From Acidimicrobiaceae bacterium (GTDB lineage Bacteria > Actinomycetota > Acidimicrobiia > Acidimicrobiales > MedAcidi-G1), in the NCBI GenBank assembly GCA_002687745.1, contig NZBE01000031.1:1-57075 (forward strand): a DNA stretch of 57,075 nucleotides, given 5' to 3'. Shown here in pieces: positions 7,213 to 18,841 of the stretch. Position numbers and translations under genes: made by a program. Numbering within the stretch: the first letter of the stretch is position 1; each line of letters begins with the position of its first letter. Below the pieces are notes generated by a model, which was not told the DNA's origin, did no database searches, and saw only the letters and a program-made list of their open reading frames with translations.

Positions 7213-8061
7213 TCAGCGGTCCAGGTCTCGATGCCTGACGGACGGATCAAATCCTCGTTCCCGGAGCCGCCCGGCAACTGCCTCGGCAACAGCGACCGAC
7301 CTGTGCCTGCCGCCGGTGCATCCGAAGGCGATCGACAGGTACGCCTTGCCCTGGGCCTCGTAGGCCGGCAAGAGGCGGCACAGCATCTCCTCGAGCTGGT
7401 CGAGGAACGAAGCCGCCAACTCCTGGCCGAGCACGAAGTCCTGTACCGGGGTATCGGTGCCACTGAGGGGGCGAAGCTCGTCGACCCAGTGCGGGTTTGG
7501 AATGAAGCGGCAGTCAAGGAGCATGTCGGTGTCACGGGGAGCGCCGTGCTTGAAGCCGAACGAGGTGACCGAGGTGCGCATCGGACGGTCGCCCTCCCCG
7601 CCATAGAGCTCAGTCACCTTGTCGCGGAGGTCATGGACGTTGATGTCGGATGTATCGATGACCAGATCCGCTACCGCCCTGACCGGCTGCATCAGGGCCC
7701 GCTCCTCCTCGATGCCCGCCTCGATCCCAGAGGCTCCGGGAAACGGGTGGGGACGGCGACTGCCCTTGTAGCGACGAACCAACTCGTCGGTGGAGCAGTC
7801 GAGGAACACGACGCGCATCCGGTTGGATACCTCCCGCAGGTCATCCAGCGCACGGAGGCAGTCACCCTCGACGGTGTCGGCCTTGAGAGCGAACGCGACA
7901 CGGTCCCACGGAGAGTCGGGGCCGACAGCAAGGTCCGCCACCTTGGTGAGAATGTCCGGTGGCAGGCGGTCGATGACGAACCAGCCCAGATCCTCGAGAT
8001 CGCTCGAGAACTCCGAGCGACCGGCGCCCGACAGGCCGGTGATCACCAGAAGGTCGCTCAT
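7213..8061 (-). CDS. rapZ: RNase adapter / nucleotide-binding protein RapZ
   Basis: A 282-residue P-loop protein of the RapZ/YvcJ family. The Walker A motif is GLSGAGRS (9-16), with Arg in place of the usual Lys, as I recall for actinobacterial homologues. The C-terminal domain carries the family signature FGCTGGRHRSVA. In enteric bacteria RapZ controls glmS through small RNAs; its role in actinobacteria is less clear. The ATG at 8061 has TAGAAT exactly 6 nt upstream and no ribosome-binding site. The usual neighbours yvcK and whiA are missing between rapZ and gap. Confidence 0.92.
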   Translation of the reverse strand: MSDLLVITGLSGAGRSEFSSDLEDLGWFVIDRLPPDILTKVADLAVGPDSPWDRVAFALKADTVEGDCLRALDDLREVSNRMRVVFLDCSTDELVRRYKGSRRPHPFPGASGIEAGIEEERALMQPVRAVADLVIDTSDINVHDLRDKVTELYGGEGDRPMRTSVTSFGFKHGAPRDTDMLLDCRFIPNPHWVDELRPLSGTDTPVQDFVLGQELAASFLDQLEEMLCRLLPAYEAQGKAYLSIAFGCTGGRHRSVAVAEAVAGRLRERGFDPSVRHRDLDR

Positions 8062-8067
8062 GGCCTT

Positions 8068-8073
8068 ATTCTA
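8068..8073 (-). promoter_or_regulatory. -10 box of leaderless rapZ
   Basis: TAGAAT on the minus strand, 6 nt before the rapZ ATG. It is a near-consensus -10 element. Confidence 0.55.
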
Positions 8074-8080
8074 GTGGTGG

Positions 8081-8833
8081 TCATGTTGTCGCTCGTCTCG
8101 CCTCCGGGCGCGCACAGACGAGGACCAGCAGGCGGGGGATGGTGGATGCCGCCCGGTACTGCGTCGCCCTTGCGATGAAGCCCTCAGGCGGCGCCGGCTC
8201 GAGCATTCGCGTGATGAACATTCCGTTGTCGGCAAGTGCGTTCACGTATCTGCCCAACGGCCGGTGCACGAAGGGAAGGAAGACTCCCTTTTCGACCTCC
8301 TCGGATTCGAGGGACTCGACAAGGTAGGGACCTATTCGCCAGTACTGCTCCGGGGGGTCGAGGACGTGATCGTCTATCCACCCGCTCTGGGGGGTCTGGA
8401 GCAGTGGATGGTTCAGGAAGAAGGCAAACCGGCCACCGGGTCGAAGGACGCGCGACACCTCAGCCATTGCAGCGTCGACGTCCTGGATGTGTTCGAAGAC
8501 GAGGCAGGCCACCACGGCATCGAAGGTTGCGCTTCCGAACGGCAGATCCGAGGCTTCGGCACGGGCGTAGGCAGGCCCACCGGCACGTTTCAGGGCCTCT
8601 GCGGCCTGGGCCAGCGATGGATCGATTCCGACGACACACGGCGACCCGCCGCTGCTGGCGAGACGGCTCACCTGACCTTCGCCGGCGCCTATGTCAAGCA
8701 CCCGGTCGTAGCCGGAGAGCAGTTCAGCCGCCAGGGGAAGGATCTGCTCCTCATACTCAGCGTCTGCACCCTCGGTGAAGCCCTCCTGCCACCATGCAGC
8801 GTGCTGCTCCCACGGGTCCTCGTCGGCCTGCAT
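8081..8833 (-). CDS. Class I SAM-dependent methyltransferase
   Basis: A 250-residue Rossmann-fold methyltransferase of the Methyltransf_11 type. Motif I is VLDIGAGEGQVSRLA, followed by an acidic residue at the end of strand 2 (VGIDPS), motif II/III around FDAVVACLVFEHI, and LRPGGRFAFFLN. The substrate is unknown. I prefer the ATG at 8833, close to the first helix; an ATG at 8851 in frame would add six residues. It is transcribed divergently from the DMT permease gene and ends 20 nt before the rapZ start. Confidence 0.85.
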   Translation of the reverse strand: MQADEDPWEQHAAWWQEGFTEGADAEYEEQILPLAAELLSGYDRVLDIGAGEGQVSRLASSGGSPCVVGIDPSLAQAAEALKRAGGPAYARAEASDLPFGSATFDAVVACLVFEHIQDVDAAMAEVSRVLRPGGRFAFFLNHPLLQTPQSGWIDDHVLDPPEQYWRIGPYLVESLESEEVEKGVFLPFVHRPLGRYVNALADNGMFITRMLEPAPPEGFIARATQYRAASTIPRLLVLVCARPEARRATT

Positions 8834-8879
8834 TGAATGAGCGTGGCACATCAGCGGGTGGGACGTGTGGCCACGCCCC

Positions 8880-8885
8880 TAGCCT
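8880..8885 (+). promoter_or_regulatory. -10 box of leaderless DMT permease gene
   Basis: TAGCCT, 6 nt before the GTG at 8892. Confidence 0.5.
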
Positions 8886-8891
8886 GCCTCC

Positions 8892-9728
8892 GTGGCAGCT
8901 CTACTGGCCCTGTTGGCGGCGGCCCTGTTCGGCCTGGGCGACTTCTGTGGAGGCCTCGCCTCAAGGCGTATCGGTGCCCTTCGGGTGGTCGCCTCCACCC
9001 ACATCATCGGACTGGTGCTGATCCTGGTGGCTGCACCCTTTATGGCCGAGGCGTTCTCAGTCGACGCACTCGCTCTGGGTGCACTCGCCGGGACCTTCGG
9101 CATGGTTGGTATCGGACTGCTGTACCGGGGGCTCGGCCGAGGCCCCATGGCGGTGGTGGCGCCGATCACTGCCGTCAACTCGGCAGCCATACCCGTCGTC
9201 TGGGGGCTGGCCTTCGGAGAGCACCTGTCGCCCCTTCACCTGGCGGGAATCGTGACCGGCCTGATCGCCATCGTCCTCGTGTCCCGTATTCCCGGCGCTG
9301 CCACGGCAGTGCCCAGAGGCCTCGTCCTCGAGTCAATGCTGGCAGGAGCTGGATTTGCCGCCTTCTTCATCGTGATCGACGCCGCACAGGACCAGACCGC
9401 CCCGTGGCCGCTTGTCGGCGCACGGATCGCATCAGTTCTCCTGGCGCTCGCGCTGCTGACATTCCGCGGTGGTTCCCCCCTTCCCGCACGGACAGAGGGC
9501 GTGGCCGGCTTGGTTGTGGCGACGGGCGTGTTCGACATGGCTGCCAACCTTGCATTCCTGCTGGCAGTCAACACGGGCCTGCTGAGCCTCGTGTCGGTTC
9601 TGGCGGCTCTCTATCCGGCCACAACCGTGGTCCTGGCCCGTGTGGTTCTCAACGAGAGGATGAGGCGCTCACAGATAATCGGAATGTTCGGTGCCATCGC
9701 CTCGGTGGCGTTGATCTCGCTCGGCTGA
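8892..9728 (+). CDS. EamA/DMT-superfamily permease
   Basis: A 278-residue integral membrane protein with about ten hydrophobic helices in two homologous halves. The first half begins LLALLAAALFGLGDFCGG and the second begins near residue 145, as usual for EamA-type drug/metabolite transporters. The end of the protein has the usual LNERMRRSQIIGMFGAIASVALISLG. The substrate cannot be told. The GTG start is supported by a TAGCCT box 6 nt upstream. The gene converges on uvrC, with 9 bp between the stops. Confidence 0.88.
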   Translation: MAALLALLAAALFGLGDFCGGLASRRIGALRVVASTHIIGLVLILVAAPFMAEAFSVDALALGALAGTFGMVGIGLLYRGLGRGPMAVVAPITAVNSAAIPVVWGLAFGEHLSPLHLAGIVTGLIAIVLVSRIPGAATAVPRGLVLESMLAGAGFAAFFIVIDAAQDQTAPWPLVGARIASVLLALALLTFRGGSPLPARTEGVAGLVVATGVFDMAANLAFLLAVNTGLLSLVSVLAALYPATTVVLARVVLNERMRRSQIIGMFGAIASVALISLG

Positions 9729-9737
9729 CCTCTCCGG

Positions 9738-11600
9738 TCAACTCCGTCCATGCGTCCGGTCGAAGATGGCCACGGCTACCGCCTCGGGCAGCCAGGGTTG
9801 GTCGATGAGATCCTCGAGCGAGGCCCGCTCGACGGCCCTTACGCCTCCGAAGGCAGCGGTGAGGCGCTTCTTCCTGTTTGGACCGAGGCCCGGAATGCCG
9901 TCCAGCACAGACCCGGTCATCCGCTTGGAGCGGAGTTGGCGGTGGTACGCCACGGCGAACCGGTGGGACTCGTCCCGCACCCTCTGCAGCAGGTACAGGG
10001 CCTCTGAACCCCTCGGCAGGTCAACCGGCTCATCCCTGCCCGGCCTGTACACCTGCTCGTAACGCTTTGCCAGGGCCGCTACCGGAATCTCGTCGACGAG
10101 GCCAAGGTGCGCAACGACACGCTCGGCTACTCCAAGCTGGCCGACACCGCCGTCAACCAACAGGAGATGTGGCGGGTACGCAAACCGCCCCGATCGCTGG
10201 GCGACCGGTAGCTCACGTTCCTTGAGATAGGCAGTGAGGCGCCGGGTGAGCACCTCCTCCATGGCCGCATAGTCGTCGTTTCCGTCGACGTGCCTGATCC
10301 TGAAGCGCCGGTAGTCGGCCTTCTTGGCGATTCCGTCCTCGAAGACGACCATCGAGCCCACATAGTCGGTTCCTTGAAGGTGGCTCATGTCGTAGCACTC
10401 GATACGGAGCGGAGACTCAGGAAGAGCGAGGCCCGCCTGCAACTCGTTCAACGCCCTGGCCCTCGTATTGTGGTCGGTGGCGCGTCTGAGGCGGTGCCTG
10501 AGGAACTCCTCGTCTGCGTTCCTCGTCACGGTCTCCAGGAGCCGGCGCTTGCCCCCCCGCTGGGGCACGCGAATCGCCACGCGGGTTCCGCGCTCGGTCG
10601 ACAACCACTCTGACAGGAGCGCCGTCTCGGTGGGCAGGTCCGGCACGAGCACGGTGCGGGGAACACCCCGTGGCGGGTCCGACCTGTAGTGGGCCGAGAC
10701 CACCTCGTCCACCAACTCGGCCGGCGTCAGGTCCTCGACGCGCTCCATCACGAACCCCTTGCGCCCCACAACCCGACCATGCCTGACATAGAACACCTGG
10801 ACAGCGGCCTCGAGGTCGTCACCGGCGACACCGAAGATGTCAACTTCGTCGCCCGCGGGTCCGACCATCTCCTGGCGTTCGAGCACCCGCTCGACGCTTG
10901 CCAGTCGGTCCCGCTGGCGTGCCGCAGACTCGAAGTCGAGTGCTCTGGCCGATGCCTCCATCTCTTCTCTGAGGCGGACCACGACCCCCTCGGAGTCGCC
11001 CTCGAGGAACCCGATCAACTCGTTCACGATCCGGGTGTAGGAATCGCCGTCAATCTCGCCGACGCATGGCCCTGAGCACTTCTGAATGTGGAACAGGAGA
11101 CAGGGCCGTCCGCTTCTCTCATGGGTCCTGAACTTGGTGTCAGGGCAGGTCCTGAGGGGAAACGTCTTCAACAAGAGCTCAAGCGTGTCGCGGATTGCGC
11201 CTGCGTGTCCGTAGGGACCGAAGTAGCGGACACCCTTCCGTCGCCGTGCCCTTGTGACCATCGGCCGCGGCCACTCATCGCCGACGGTGACTGCCAGGAA
11301 CGGGTAGCTCTTGTCGTCCTTCATGTCGACGTTGAACCGAGGCTTGTGCTCCCTTATCAGGTTGAACTCGAGCATGAGTGCTTCGAGTTCGTTGGCCACC
11401 TGTATCCACTCGACATCGGTCGCCTCGTCAAGCATCTGGGCCGTACGGGGCACCATTCGGTCGCGGTTGCCGAAGTAGCTGCCCAGGCGTTGGCGGAGGC
11501 TCTTTGCCTTGCCCACGTACAGGACCCGCCCATCGGCGTCTCGGAACTGGTAGGAGCCGGGCGCGTCCGGAATGCTCCCCGCTGGTGGCCTCTTCACCAT
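9738..11600 (-). CDS. uvrC: Excinuclease ABC subunit C
   Basis: A 620-residue nucleotide-excision-repair nuclease that makes both incisions in the UvrB-DNA complex. It has an N-terminal GIY-YIG domain (GSYQF, then VLYVGKAKSLRQRL), a Cys-bearing segment (PCLLFHIQKCSGPC), a UVR motif (SARALDFESAARQRDRL), the RNase H-like nuclease domain (ECYDMSHLQGTDYVGSMVVF; LLLVDGG) and C-terminal helix-hairpin-helix motifs (LDGIPGLGPNRKKRL). ATG at 11600 has TACGCT 6 nt upstream, so it is preferred over the GTG one codon earlier. It is the first minus-strand gene after uvrA but has its own promoter. Confidence 0.96.
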   Translation of the reverse strand: MVKRPPAGSIPDAPGSYQFRDADGRVLYVGKAKSLRQRLGSYFGNRDRMVPRTAQMLDEATDVEWIQVANELEALMLEFNLIREHKPRFNVDMKDDKSYPFLAVTVGDEWPRPMVTRARRRKGVRYFGPYGHAGAIRDTLELLLKTFPLRTCPDTKFRTHERSGRPCLLFHIQKCSGPCVGEIDGDSYTRIVNELIGFLEGDSEGVVVRLREEMEASARALDFESAARQRDRLASVERVLERQEMVGPAGDEVDIFGVAGDDLEAAVQVFYVRHGRVVGRKGFVMERVEDLTPAELVDEVVSAHYRSDPPRGVPRTVLVPDLPTETALLSEWLSTERGTRVAIRVPQRGGKRRLLETVTRNADEEFLRHRLRRATDHNTRARALNELQAGLALPESPLRIECYDMSHLQGTDYVGSMVVFEDGIAKKADYRRFRIRHVDGNDDYAAMEEVLTRRLTAYLKERELPVAQRSGRFAYPPHLLLVDGGVGQLGVAERVVAHLGLVDEIPVAALAKRYEQVYRPGRDEPVDLPRGSEALYLLQRVRDESHRFAVAYHRQLRSKRMTGSVLDGIPGLGPNRKKRLTAAFGGVRAVERASLEDLIDQPWLPEAVAVAIFDRTHGRS

Positions 11601-11606
11601 CACACG

Positions 11607-11612
11607 AGCGTA
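11607..11612 (-). promoter_or_regulatory. -10 box of leaderless uvrC
   Basis: TACGCT on the minus strand, 6 nt before the ATG at 11600. Confidence 0.45.
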
Positions 11613-11651
11613 GGCCCACTGTGGCCGGTGTCTCCCACGGGCACGGGTCGC

Positions 11652-14516
<2,865 letters not shown>

Positions 14517-14523
14517 GGCGGCG

Positions 14524-14529
14524 AGCCTA
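14524..14529 (-). promoter_or_regulatory. -10 box of leaderless uvrA
   Basis: TAGGCT on the minus strand, 7 nt before the GTG at 14516. Confidence 0.45.
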
Positions 14530-14572
14530 TGCGGACCTGTAGCCGGGTCCTGTGCCCAACCGGTGAACGGCC

Positions 14573-16594
14573 CTATGACGGCTCTGACATGTCGCGGACC
14601 TCGCGCTCCAGTTCCCGGATTTCGTCACGGAGGCTGGCTGCGTACTCGAAGCGGAGGTCGCCTGAGGCCTCCGCCATCTCGGCCTCAAGCGACCTGATCA
14701 ACCTGAGAAGGTCCTCGTGCGGCATGTCGGACAACTCGTGCACCTTGCGCCTGTCGCGCCGCCCCCGCCCCTTCGGGGCAGGGGTGGATGAATCGGGTCG
14801 GATCAGGGAGAGGATGTCGCTCACCGCCTTCCTGACCGTCTGCGGGTTGATTCCGTGCTCCTCGTTGTAGGCCCTCTGGACGTCCCGCCTACGCATCGTT
14901 TCGGAGATTGCACTCTGCATGGAGCTGGTCACCTGGTCGGCATACATCACGACCTGTCCGTCGACGTTTCTCGCTGCGCGACCGATCGTCTGGACGAGGG
15001 AGGTCTCGCTCCTGAGGAACCCCTCCTTGTCGGCGTCGAGGATCGCCACCAGCGACACCTCGGGAAGGTCCAACCCCTCGCGGAGCAGGTTGATCCCCAC
15101 CAGTACGTCAAACTCGCCGAGGCGAAGGTCTCTCAGGATCTCGATCCGCTCCACAGTGTCGATGTCCGAGTGGAGGTACCGAACGCGCACGCCGTTCTCG
15201 AGCAGGTAGTCGGTGAGGTCCTCGGCCATCTTCTTGGTGAGGGTCGTGACCAGGACCCTCTGCTTGCCCTCCACGCGTTCGGCGATCATCTCGAGGAGGT
15301 CGTCGATCTGGCCTCGTGTCGGGCGTACGACCACCTCCGGGTCGATGAGTCCCGTGGGCCGCACGATCTGCTCCACGACCGTGCCCGAGTTCTGGCGTTC
15401 CCACGGTCCGGGGGTTGCCGACAGCAGGACCACCTGACCTACCCGGTTGATGAACTCCTCGAACTGGAGGGGCCTGTTGTCTGCGGCCGAAGGCAGGCGA
15501 AAACCGTGCGCTATGAGGGTTTCCTTTCGGCTCCGGTCGCCCTGATACTGGCCGTGGAGTTGGGGTACGGCCACATGCGACTCGTCGAGGACAACGATGA
15601 AGTCGTCGGGAAAGTAGTCGAGCAGCGTGTAGGGCTGCTCTCCCGGGGAACGGCCGTCGATGTGCGCGCTGTAGTTCTCGATTCCGGGGCAGAAGCCCAG
15701 TTCACCCATCATCTCGAGGTCGTGTTCGGTGCGCATCCGAAGTCGCTGGGCCTCAAGCAACTTGTCCTGTTCGCGAAACGCTGTGAGGCTCTCGGCCAAC
15801 TCGGATTCGATTCGGGTGATGGCACGGGCGATGATCTCCCGGTCCGCCATGTAGTGCGTCGCGGGAAACACCACCAGGTCGTCCAGTTCACGCAGGTGCT
15901 CTCCGGTCAGGGGATCCACTTCGGTGATCTGTTCCACCTCGTCGCCGAAGAGGGACACACGTATCACGGTCTCCTCGTATGCGGGGTGGATCTCAATTGT
16001 GTCCCCCTTGACCCGGAACTTCCCGCGGCCGAGCGTCATGTCGTTCCGTTCGTACTGCATGTCGATCAACTGGCGCAGCACCGCCCGCTGCTCGACGACG
16101 GTCCCCCGTTCGAGTACCAGCAACTTCCCCTCGTAGTGCTCGGGAGACCCGAGCCCGTAGATGCATGACACCGATGCGACCACGATGGTGTCCCGACGCG
16201 TCAGCAGAGCAGCGGTGGCGGAGTGGCGCAGGCGATCGATCTCATCGTTGACCGATGAGTCCTTTTCAATGAACGTGTCGCTTGACGGGACGTAGGCCTC
16301 AGGCTGGTAGTAGTCGTAGTAGGAGACGAAGTACTCGACCCTGTTGTCCGGGAAGAACGACCTCAGCTCGTTGGCCAACTGTGCCGCCAGTGACTTGTTC
16401 GGTGCGATGACGAGAGTCGGCCTCTGGAGTTCCTCGATTGTCCATGCAATCGTTGCGCTCTTTCCGCTGCCGGTAATCCCGAGCAGGGTGGTGAAGCGTT
16501 CTCCGCCTCGGATTGCACCGCTCAGTTGTTCGATTGCCGCCGGCTGGTCGCCGGCTGGCGAGAATGGGGCTTCGACCCGGAACCGGTTGGCCAC
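14573..16594 (-). CDS. uvrB: Excinuclease ABC subunit B
   Basis: A 673-residue helicase-like repair protein that verifies damage and recruits UvrC. Helicase motifs include Walker [11 protein letters not shown], the beta-hairpin [14 protein letters not shown]-type VVLDESH, and the later motifs [13 protein letters not shown] and QTIGRAARN. The C-terminal UVR domain that pairs with UvrC begins near [18 protein letters not shown]. The GTG at 16594 starts directly before the conserved [20 protein letters not shown] lies 6 nt upstream of it. The frame is open further upstream, but that part overlaps coaE and is not UvrB-like. Confidence 0.96.
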   Translation of the reverse strand: MANRFRVEAPFSPAGDQPAAIEQLSGAIRGGERFTTLLGITGSGKSATIAWTIEELQRPTLVIAPNKSLAAQLANELRSFFPDNRVEYFVSYYDYYQPEAYVPSSDTFIEKDSSVNDEIDRLRHSATAALLTRRDTIVVASVSCIYGLGSPEHYEGKLLVLERGTVVEQRAVLRQLIDMQYERNDMTLGRGKFRVKGDTIEIHPAYEETVIRVSLFGDEVEQITEVDPLTGEHLRELDDLVVFPATHYMADREIIARAITRIESELAESLTAFREQDKLLEAQRLRMRTEHDLEMMGELGFCPGIENYSAHIDGRSPGEQPYTLLDYFPDDFIVVLDESHVAVPQLHGQYQGDRSRKETLIAHGFRLPSAADNRPLQFEEFINRVGQVVLLSATPGPWERQNSGTVVEQIVRPTGLIDPEVVVRPTRGQIDDLLEMIAERVEGKQRVLVTTLTKKMAEDLTDYLLENGVRVRYLHSDIDTVERIEILRDLRLGEFDVLVGINLLREGLDLPEVSLVAILDADKEGFLRSETSLVQTIGRAARNVDGQVVMYADQVTSSMQSAISETMRRRDVQRAYNEEHGINPQTVRKAVSDILSLIRPDSSTPAPKGRGRRDRRKVHELSDMPHEDLLRLIRSLEAEMAEASGDLRFEYAASLRDEIRELEREVRDMSEPS

Positions 16595-16600
16595 GGGCGC

Positions 16601-16606
16601 ATGGTA
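16601..16606 (-). promoter_or_regulatory. -10 box of leaderless uvrB
   Basis: TACCAT on the minus strand, 6 nt before the GTG at 16594. Confidence 0.4.
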
Positions 16607-16634
16607 TCCAGCGATTTCCGCCCAGCCGGGCCAC

Positions 16635-17234
16635 CTAACCCTCGCCGAGGGACCCGATCCACTCCCAGCAGCGGTCCACCTCGGCGGCCAGGTCAGCCTT
16701 CGTTCCGCCGTTGTCGAGCACGAAGTCGGCCCTGTCGAGGCGTTCCGCTCGTGAGGCCTGGTTGGCCATGCGGCGTCTGGCGTCGGCCTCATCCAGGCCG
16801 CGGTCGGCAGCCAGCCGCTGTATCGCGGTCTCCGGGTCGAGGTCAACAACCACGACGCCGTCAAAACCACCGCGTCCCACCTCTACGAGAAGCGGGATGT
16901 CGAATACGAGGACTGTGTCGGTTCCCTCGTAGACAGATCGACGCCTTTCCATCTCGATGGCATGGGCCGGGTGGACGATGGCGTTGAGGAGTTCCAACTC
17001 AGCGGGGTCGTCGAACACGATTGATGCCAGTTCCCCACGGTTGAGCGTTCCGTCGTCGGCGACGACCCGTTCACCCCATTGGGCGACGATCGCCTCAAAG
17101 ACCGCTGTCCCCGGCACCTGCAGTTCCCTGACCAGCGAGTCGGAGTCGAGGACCACCGCACCACGGTCAGCGAGCATCGCCGCCACGGTGGATTTCCCTG
17201 AACCTATTCCGCCGGTCAGGCCGATCTCGATCAA
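16635..17234 (-). CDS. coaE: Dephospho-CoA kinase
   Basis: A P-loop kinase of about 199 residues that phosphorylates dephospho-CoA in the last step of coenzyme A synthesis. The start region reads [12 protein letters not shown] (Walker A), followed by DSDSLVREL, a substrate-binding HP motif (IVHPAH), and the lid region RRRMANQ. No ATG or GTG lies near the first strand; TTG codons at 17234 and 17243 are the candidates, and I chose the one directly before IEIGLTGG. The Ala/Pro/Arg-rich open frame upstream lies opposite the rpsA tail and is spurious. The gene sits between uvrB and rpsA as in mycobacteria. Confidence 0.9.
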   Translation of the reverse strand: MIEIGLTGGIGSGKSTVAAMLADRGAVVLDSDSLVRELQVPGTAVFEAIVAQWGERVVADDGTLNRGELASIVFDDPAELELLNAIVHPAHAIEMERRRSVYEGTDTVLVFDIPLLVEVGRGGFDGVVVVDLDPETAIQRLAADRGLDEADARRRMANQASRAERLDRADFVLDNGGTKADLAAEVDRCWEWIGSLGEG

Positions 17235-17271
17235 TGTCGCCAATCGCCAGCGAGGCCGGTCGGCGCGGGCC

Positions 17272-18732
17272 TCAGGCGCCGGTCTTCTCGGCAGCCGCGT
17301 CACCTGCACCTTCAACGGCCTCGGCGGCCTCTGCGGCCTCGGCGATGGCCTCAACCTCGGCAACGGTGGTCTCAACCTCAGAATCATCGGCATCGGCACC
17401 GGTCACGCCGTCATCCCCGGCAGCCTCATCCGTGGTGTCACCCTCAGCACCCGTGGCCTCCGCTCCGTACAGGTCGCTCCACGCCTCCTGGCCCTCTGAG
17501 GAATCGCCGCCGATGTAGTTGCCCGCATCGTCGTAGGCATGCTCGCCAAAGTGCTCCTGGTACTCAGCGGCGACGGTGCCGCCCTCGGCTGCCTGCTTGA
17601 TCGAGAGGCTGATACGCCTCCGCTGGAGGTCCAGGTCGATGATCTTCACCCACAGCTCCTCAGCCGGGGTCACGACCTGCTCTGGCAGCTCGACATGGTG
17701 GGCTGACATCTCCGAGATGTGGACAAGGCCCTCGATTCCCTCACCGACCTGGACAAAGGCTCCGAACGGAACGAGCTTGGTGACCCGACCGTAGACCAGT
17801 TCGCCGACCTGATGGGCTGTGGCGAACTCCTGCCACGGGTCCTGCTGGGTTGCCTTGAGCGAAAGGCTGATCCGCTCACGGCTCATGTCGATCTCCAGAA
17901 CCTGTACGTCGATCTCATCGCCGACGGTCACGATCGAACCTGGATGGTCGACATGCTTCCAGGAGAGCTCCGAGACGTGGATGAGACCATCCATGCCGCC
18001 GAGGTCCACGAAAGCGCCGAAGTTGACAACGCTTGACACGATGCCCTTTCGGACCTCGCCGGGTCGCAGGTCGTGGAGGAACTCCTCACGCTGTTCCTTC
18101 TGGTTCTCCTCGAGCCATGCCCGGCGGGACAGGACCACGTTGTTGCGGTTCTTGTCGAGTTCGATGATCTTGGCATCGACGTTCGTGCCGATGTAGGGCT
18201 GGAGGTCACGTACCCGTCGCAACTCGACCAGCGAAGCGGGAAGGAAGCCGCGGAGCCCGATATCGACGATGAGGCCGCCCTTCACCACCTCGATCACAGA
18301 ACCGGTGACCACACCGTCGGCCTCCTTGACCTCTTCGATCTTGCTCCAGGCCCGCTCGTACTGGGCGCGCTTCTTGGAGAGAACCAGGCGCCCCTCCTTG
18401 TCCTCGCGTTGGAGGACCACGGCCTCGATTCGCTCCCCCAGCGACACCACCTCGGTCGGGTCGACGCCGTTGCGAATAGAGAGCTCGCGCGGCGGAATCA
18501 CGCCCTCGGACTTGTACCCGATGTCGATGAGGACCTCGTCCTTGTCGACCCTTACAACGGTTCCCTCGACAAGTTGGCCGTTCTCGAGGTCCAGCATCGT
18601 GGCCAGATAGGCATCTTCGAGGCTGAGGGTGCCCAGGTCGTTCTCGACGATCTGGCGTGGCGTGTAGTCCCCGCTCTCGTCAAAGGTTCCCATTGGGGGG
18701 GAGGCGGGTGGGGTCAGGGTCTGCTCGGACAC
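17272..18732 (-). CDS. rpsA: 30S ribosomal protein S1
   Basis: A 486-residue RNA-binding protein that helps bind mRNA to the 30S subunit. There are four consecutive S1 domains, beginning near GQLVEGTVVRVDKDEVLIDIG, ADGVVTGSVIEVVKGG, GEVRKGIVSSVVNFGAFVDL and GELVYGRVTKLVPFGAFVQV. Domains 3 and 4 carry the VHVSE/VHISE-type signature. The C-terminal 110 residues are acidic, rich in Ala, Glu, Asp and Gly and probably disordered. The GTG at 18732 has GAGAAG about 5 nt upstream; an ATG at 18768 would add 12 residues. A TAGGCT at 18801-18806 is a promoter candidate giving a leader RNA. Confidence 0.95.
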   Translation of the reverse strand: MSEQTLTPPASPPMGTFDESGDYTPRQIVENDLGTLSLEDAYLATMLDLENGQLVEGTVVRVDKDEVLIDIGYKSEGVIPPRELSIRNGVDPTEVVSLGERIEAVVLQREDKEGRLVLSKKRAQYERAWSKIEEVKEADGVVTGSVIEVVKGGLIVDIGLRGFLPASLVELRRVRDLQPYIGTNVDAKIIELDKNRNNVVLSRRAWLEENQKEQREEFLHDLRPGEVRKGIVSSVVNFGAFVDLGGMDGLIHVSELSWKHVDHPGSIVTVGDEIDVQVLEIDMSRERISLSLKATQQDPWQEFATAHQVGELVYGRVTKLVPFGAFVQVGEGIEGLVHISEMSAHHVELPEQVVTPAEELWVKIIDLDLQRRRISLSIKQAAEGGTVAAEYQEHFGEHAYDDAGNYIGGDSSEGQEAWSDLYGAEATGAEGDTTDEAAGDDGVTGADADDSEVETTVAEVEAIAEAAEAAEAVEGAGDAAAEKTGA

Positions 18733-18800
18733 GTGTTCTTCTCGTCGGATAGGGAAATAGGCGGACATGGACGCCGACGTTTGACACGTCGAACCGGGAA

Positions 18801-18806
18801 AGCCTA
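18801..18806 (-). promoter_or_regulatory. Candidate -10 box for rpsA
   Basis: TAGGCT on the minus strand, about 70 nt before the preferred rpsA start, so this transcript would have a leader. No good -35 match is seen. Confidence 0.35.
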
Positions 18807-18841
18807 TCGCTGGACACCGCGAACCCCCTCAGGGGCGCATC

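Noticed and set aside
6508-8178. Long plus-strand open frame of 556 codons
   Set aside because: Antisense to gap and rapZ, both of which have complete motifs.
17235-17399. Pro/Arg-rich N-terminal extension of coaE
   Set aside because: It is the out-of-frame reading of the acidic rpsA tail; CoaE starts at the Walker A strand.
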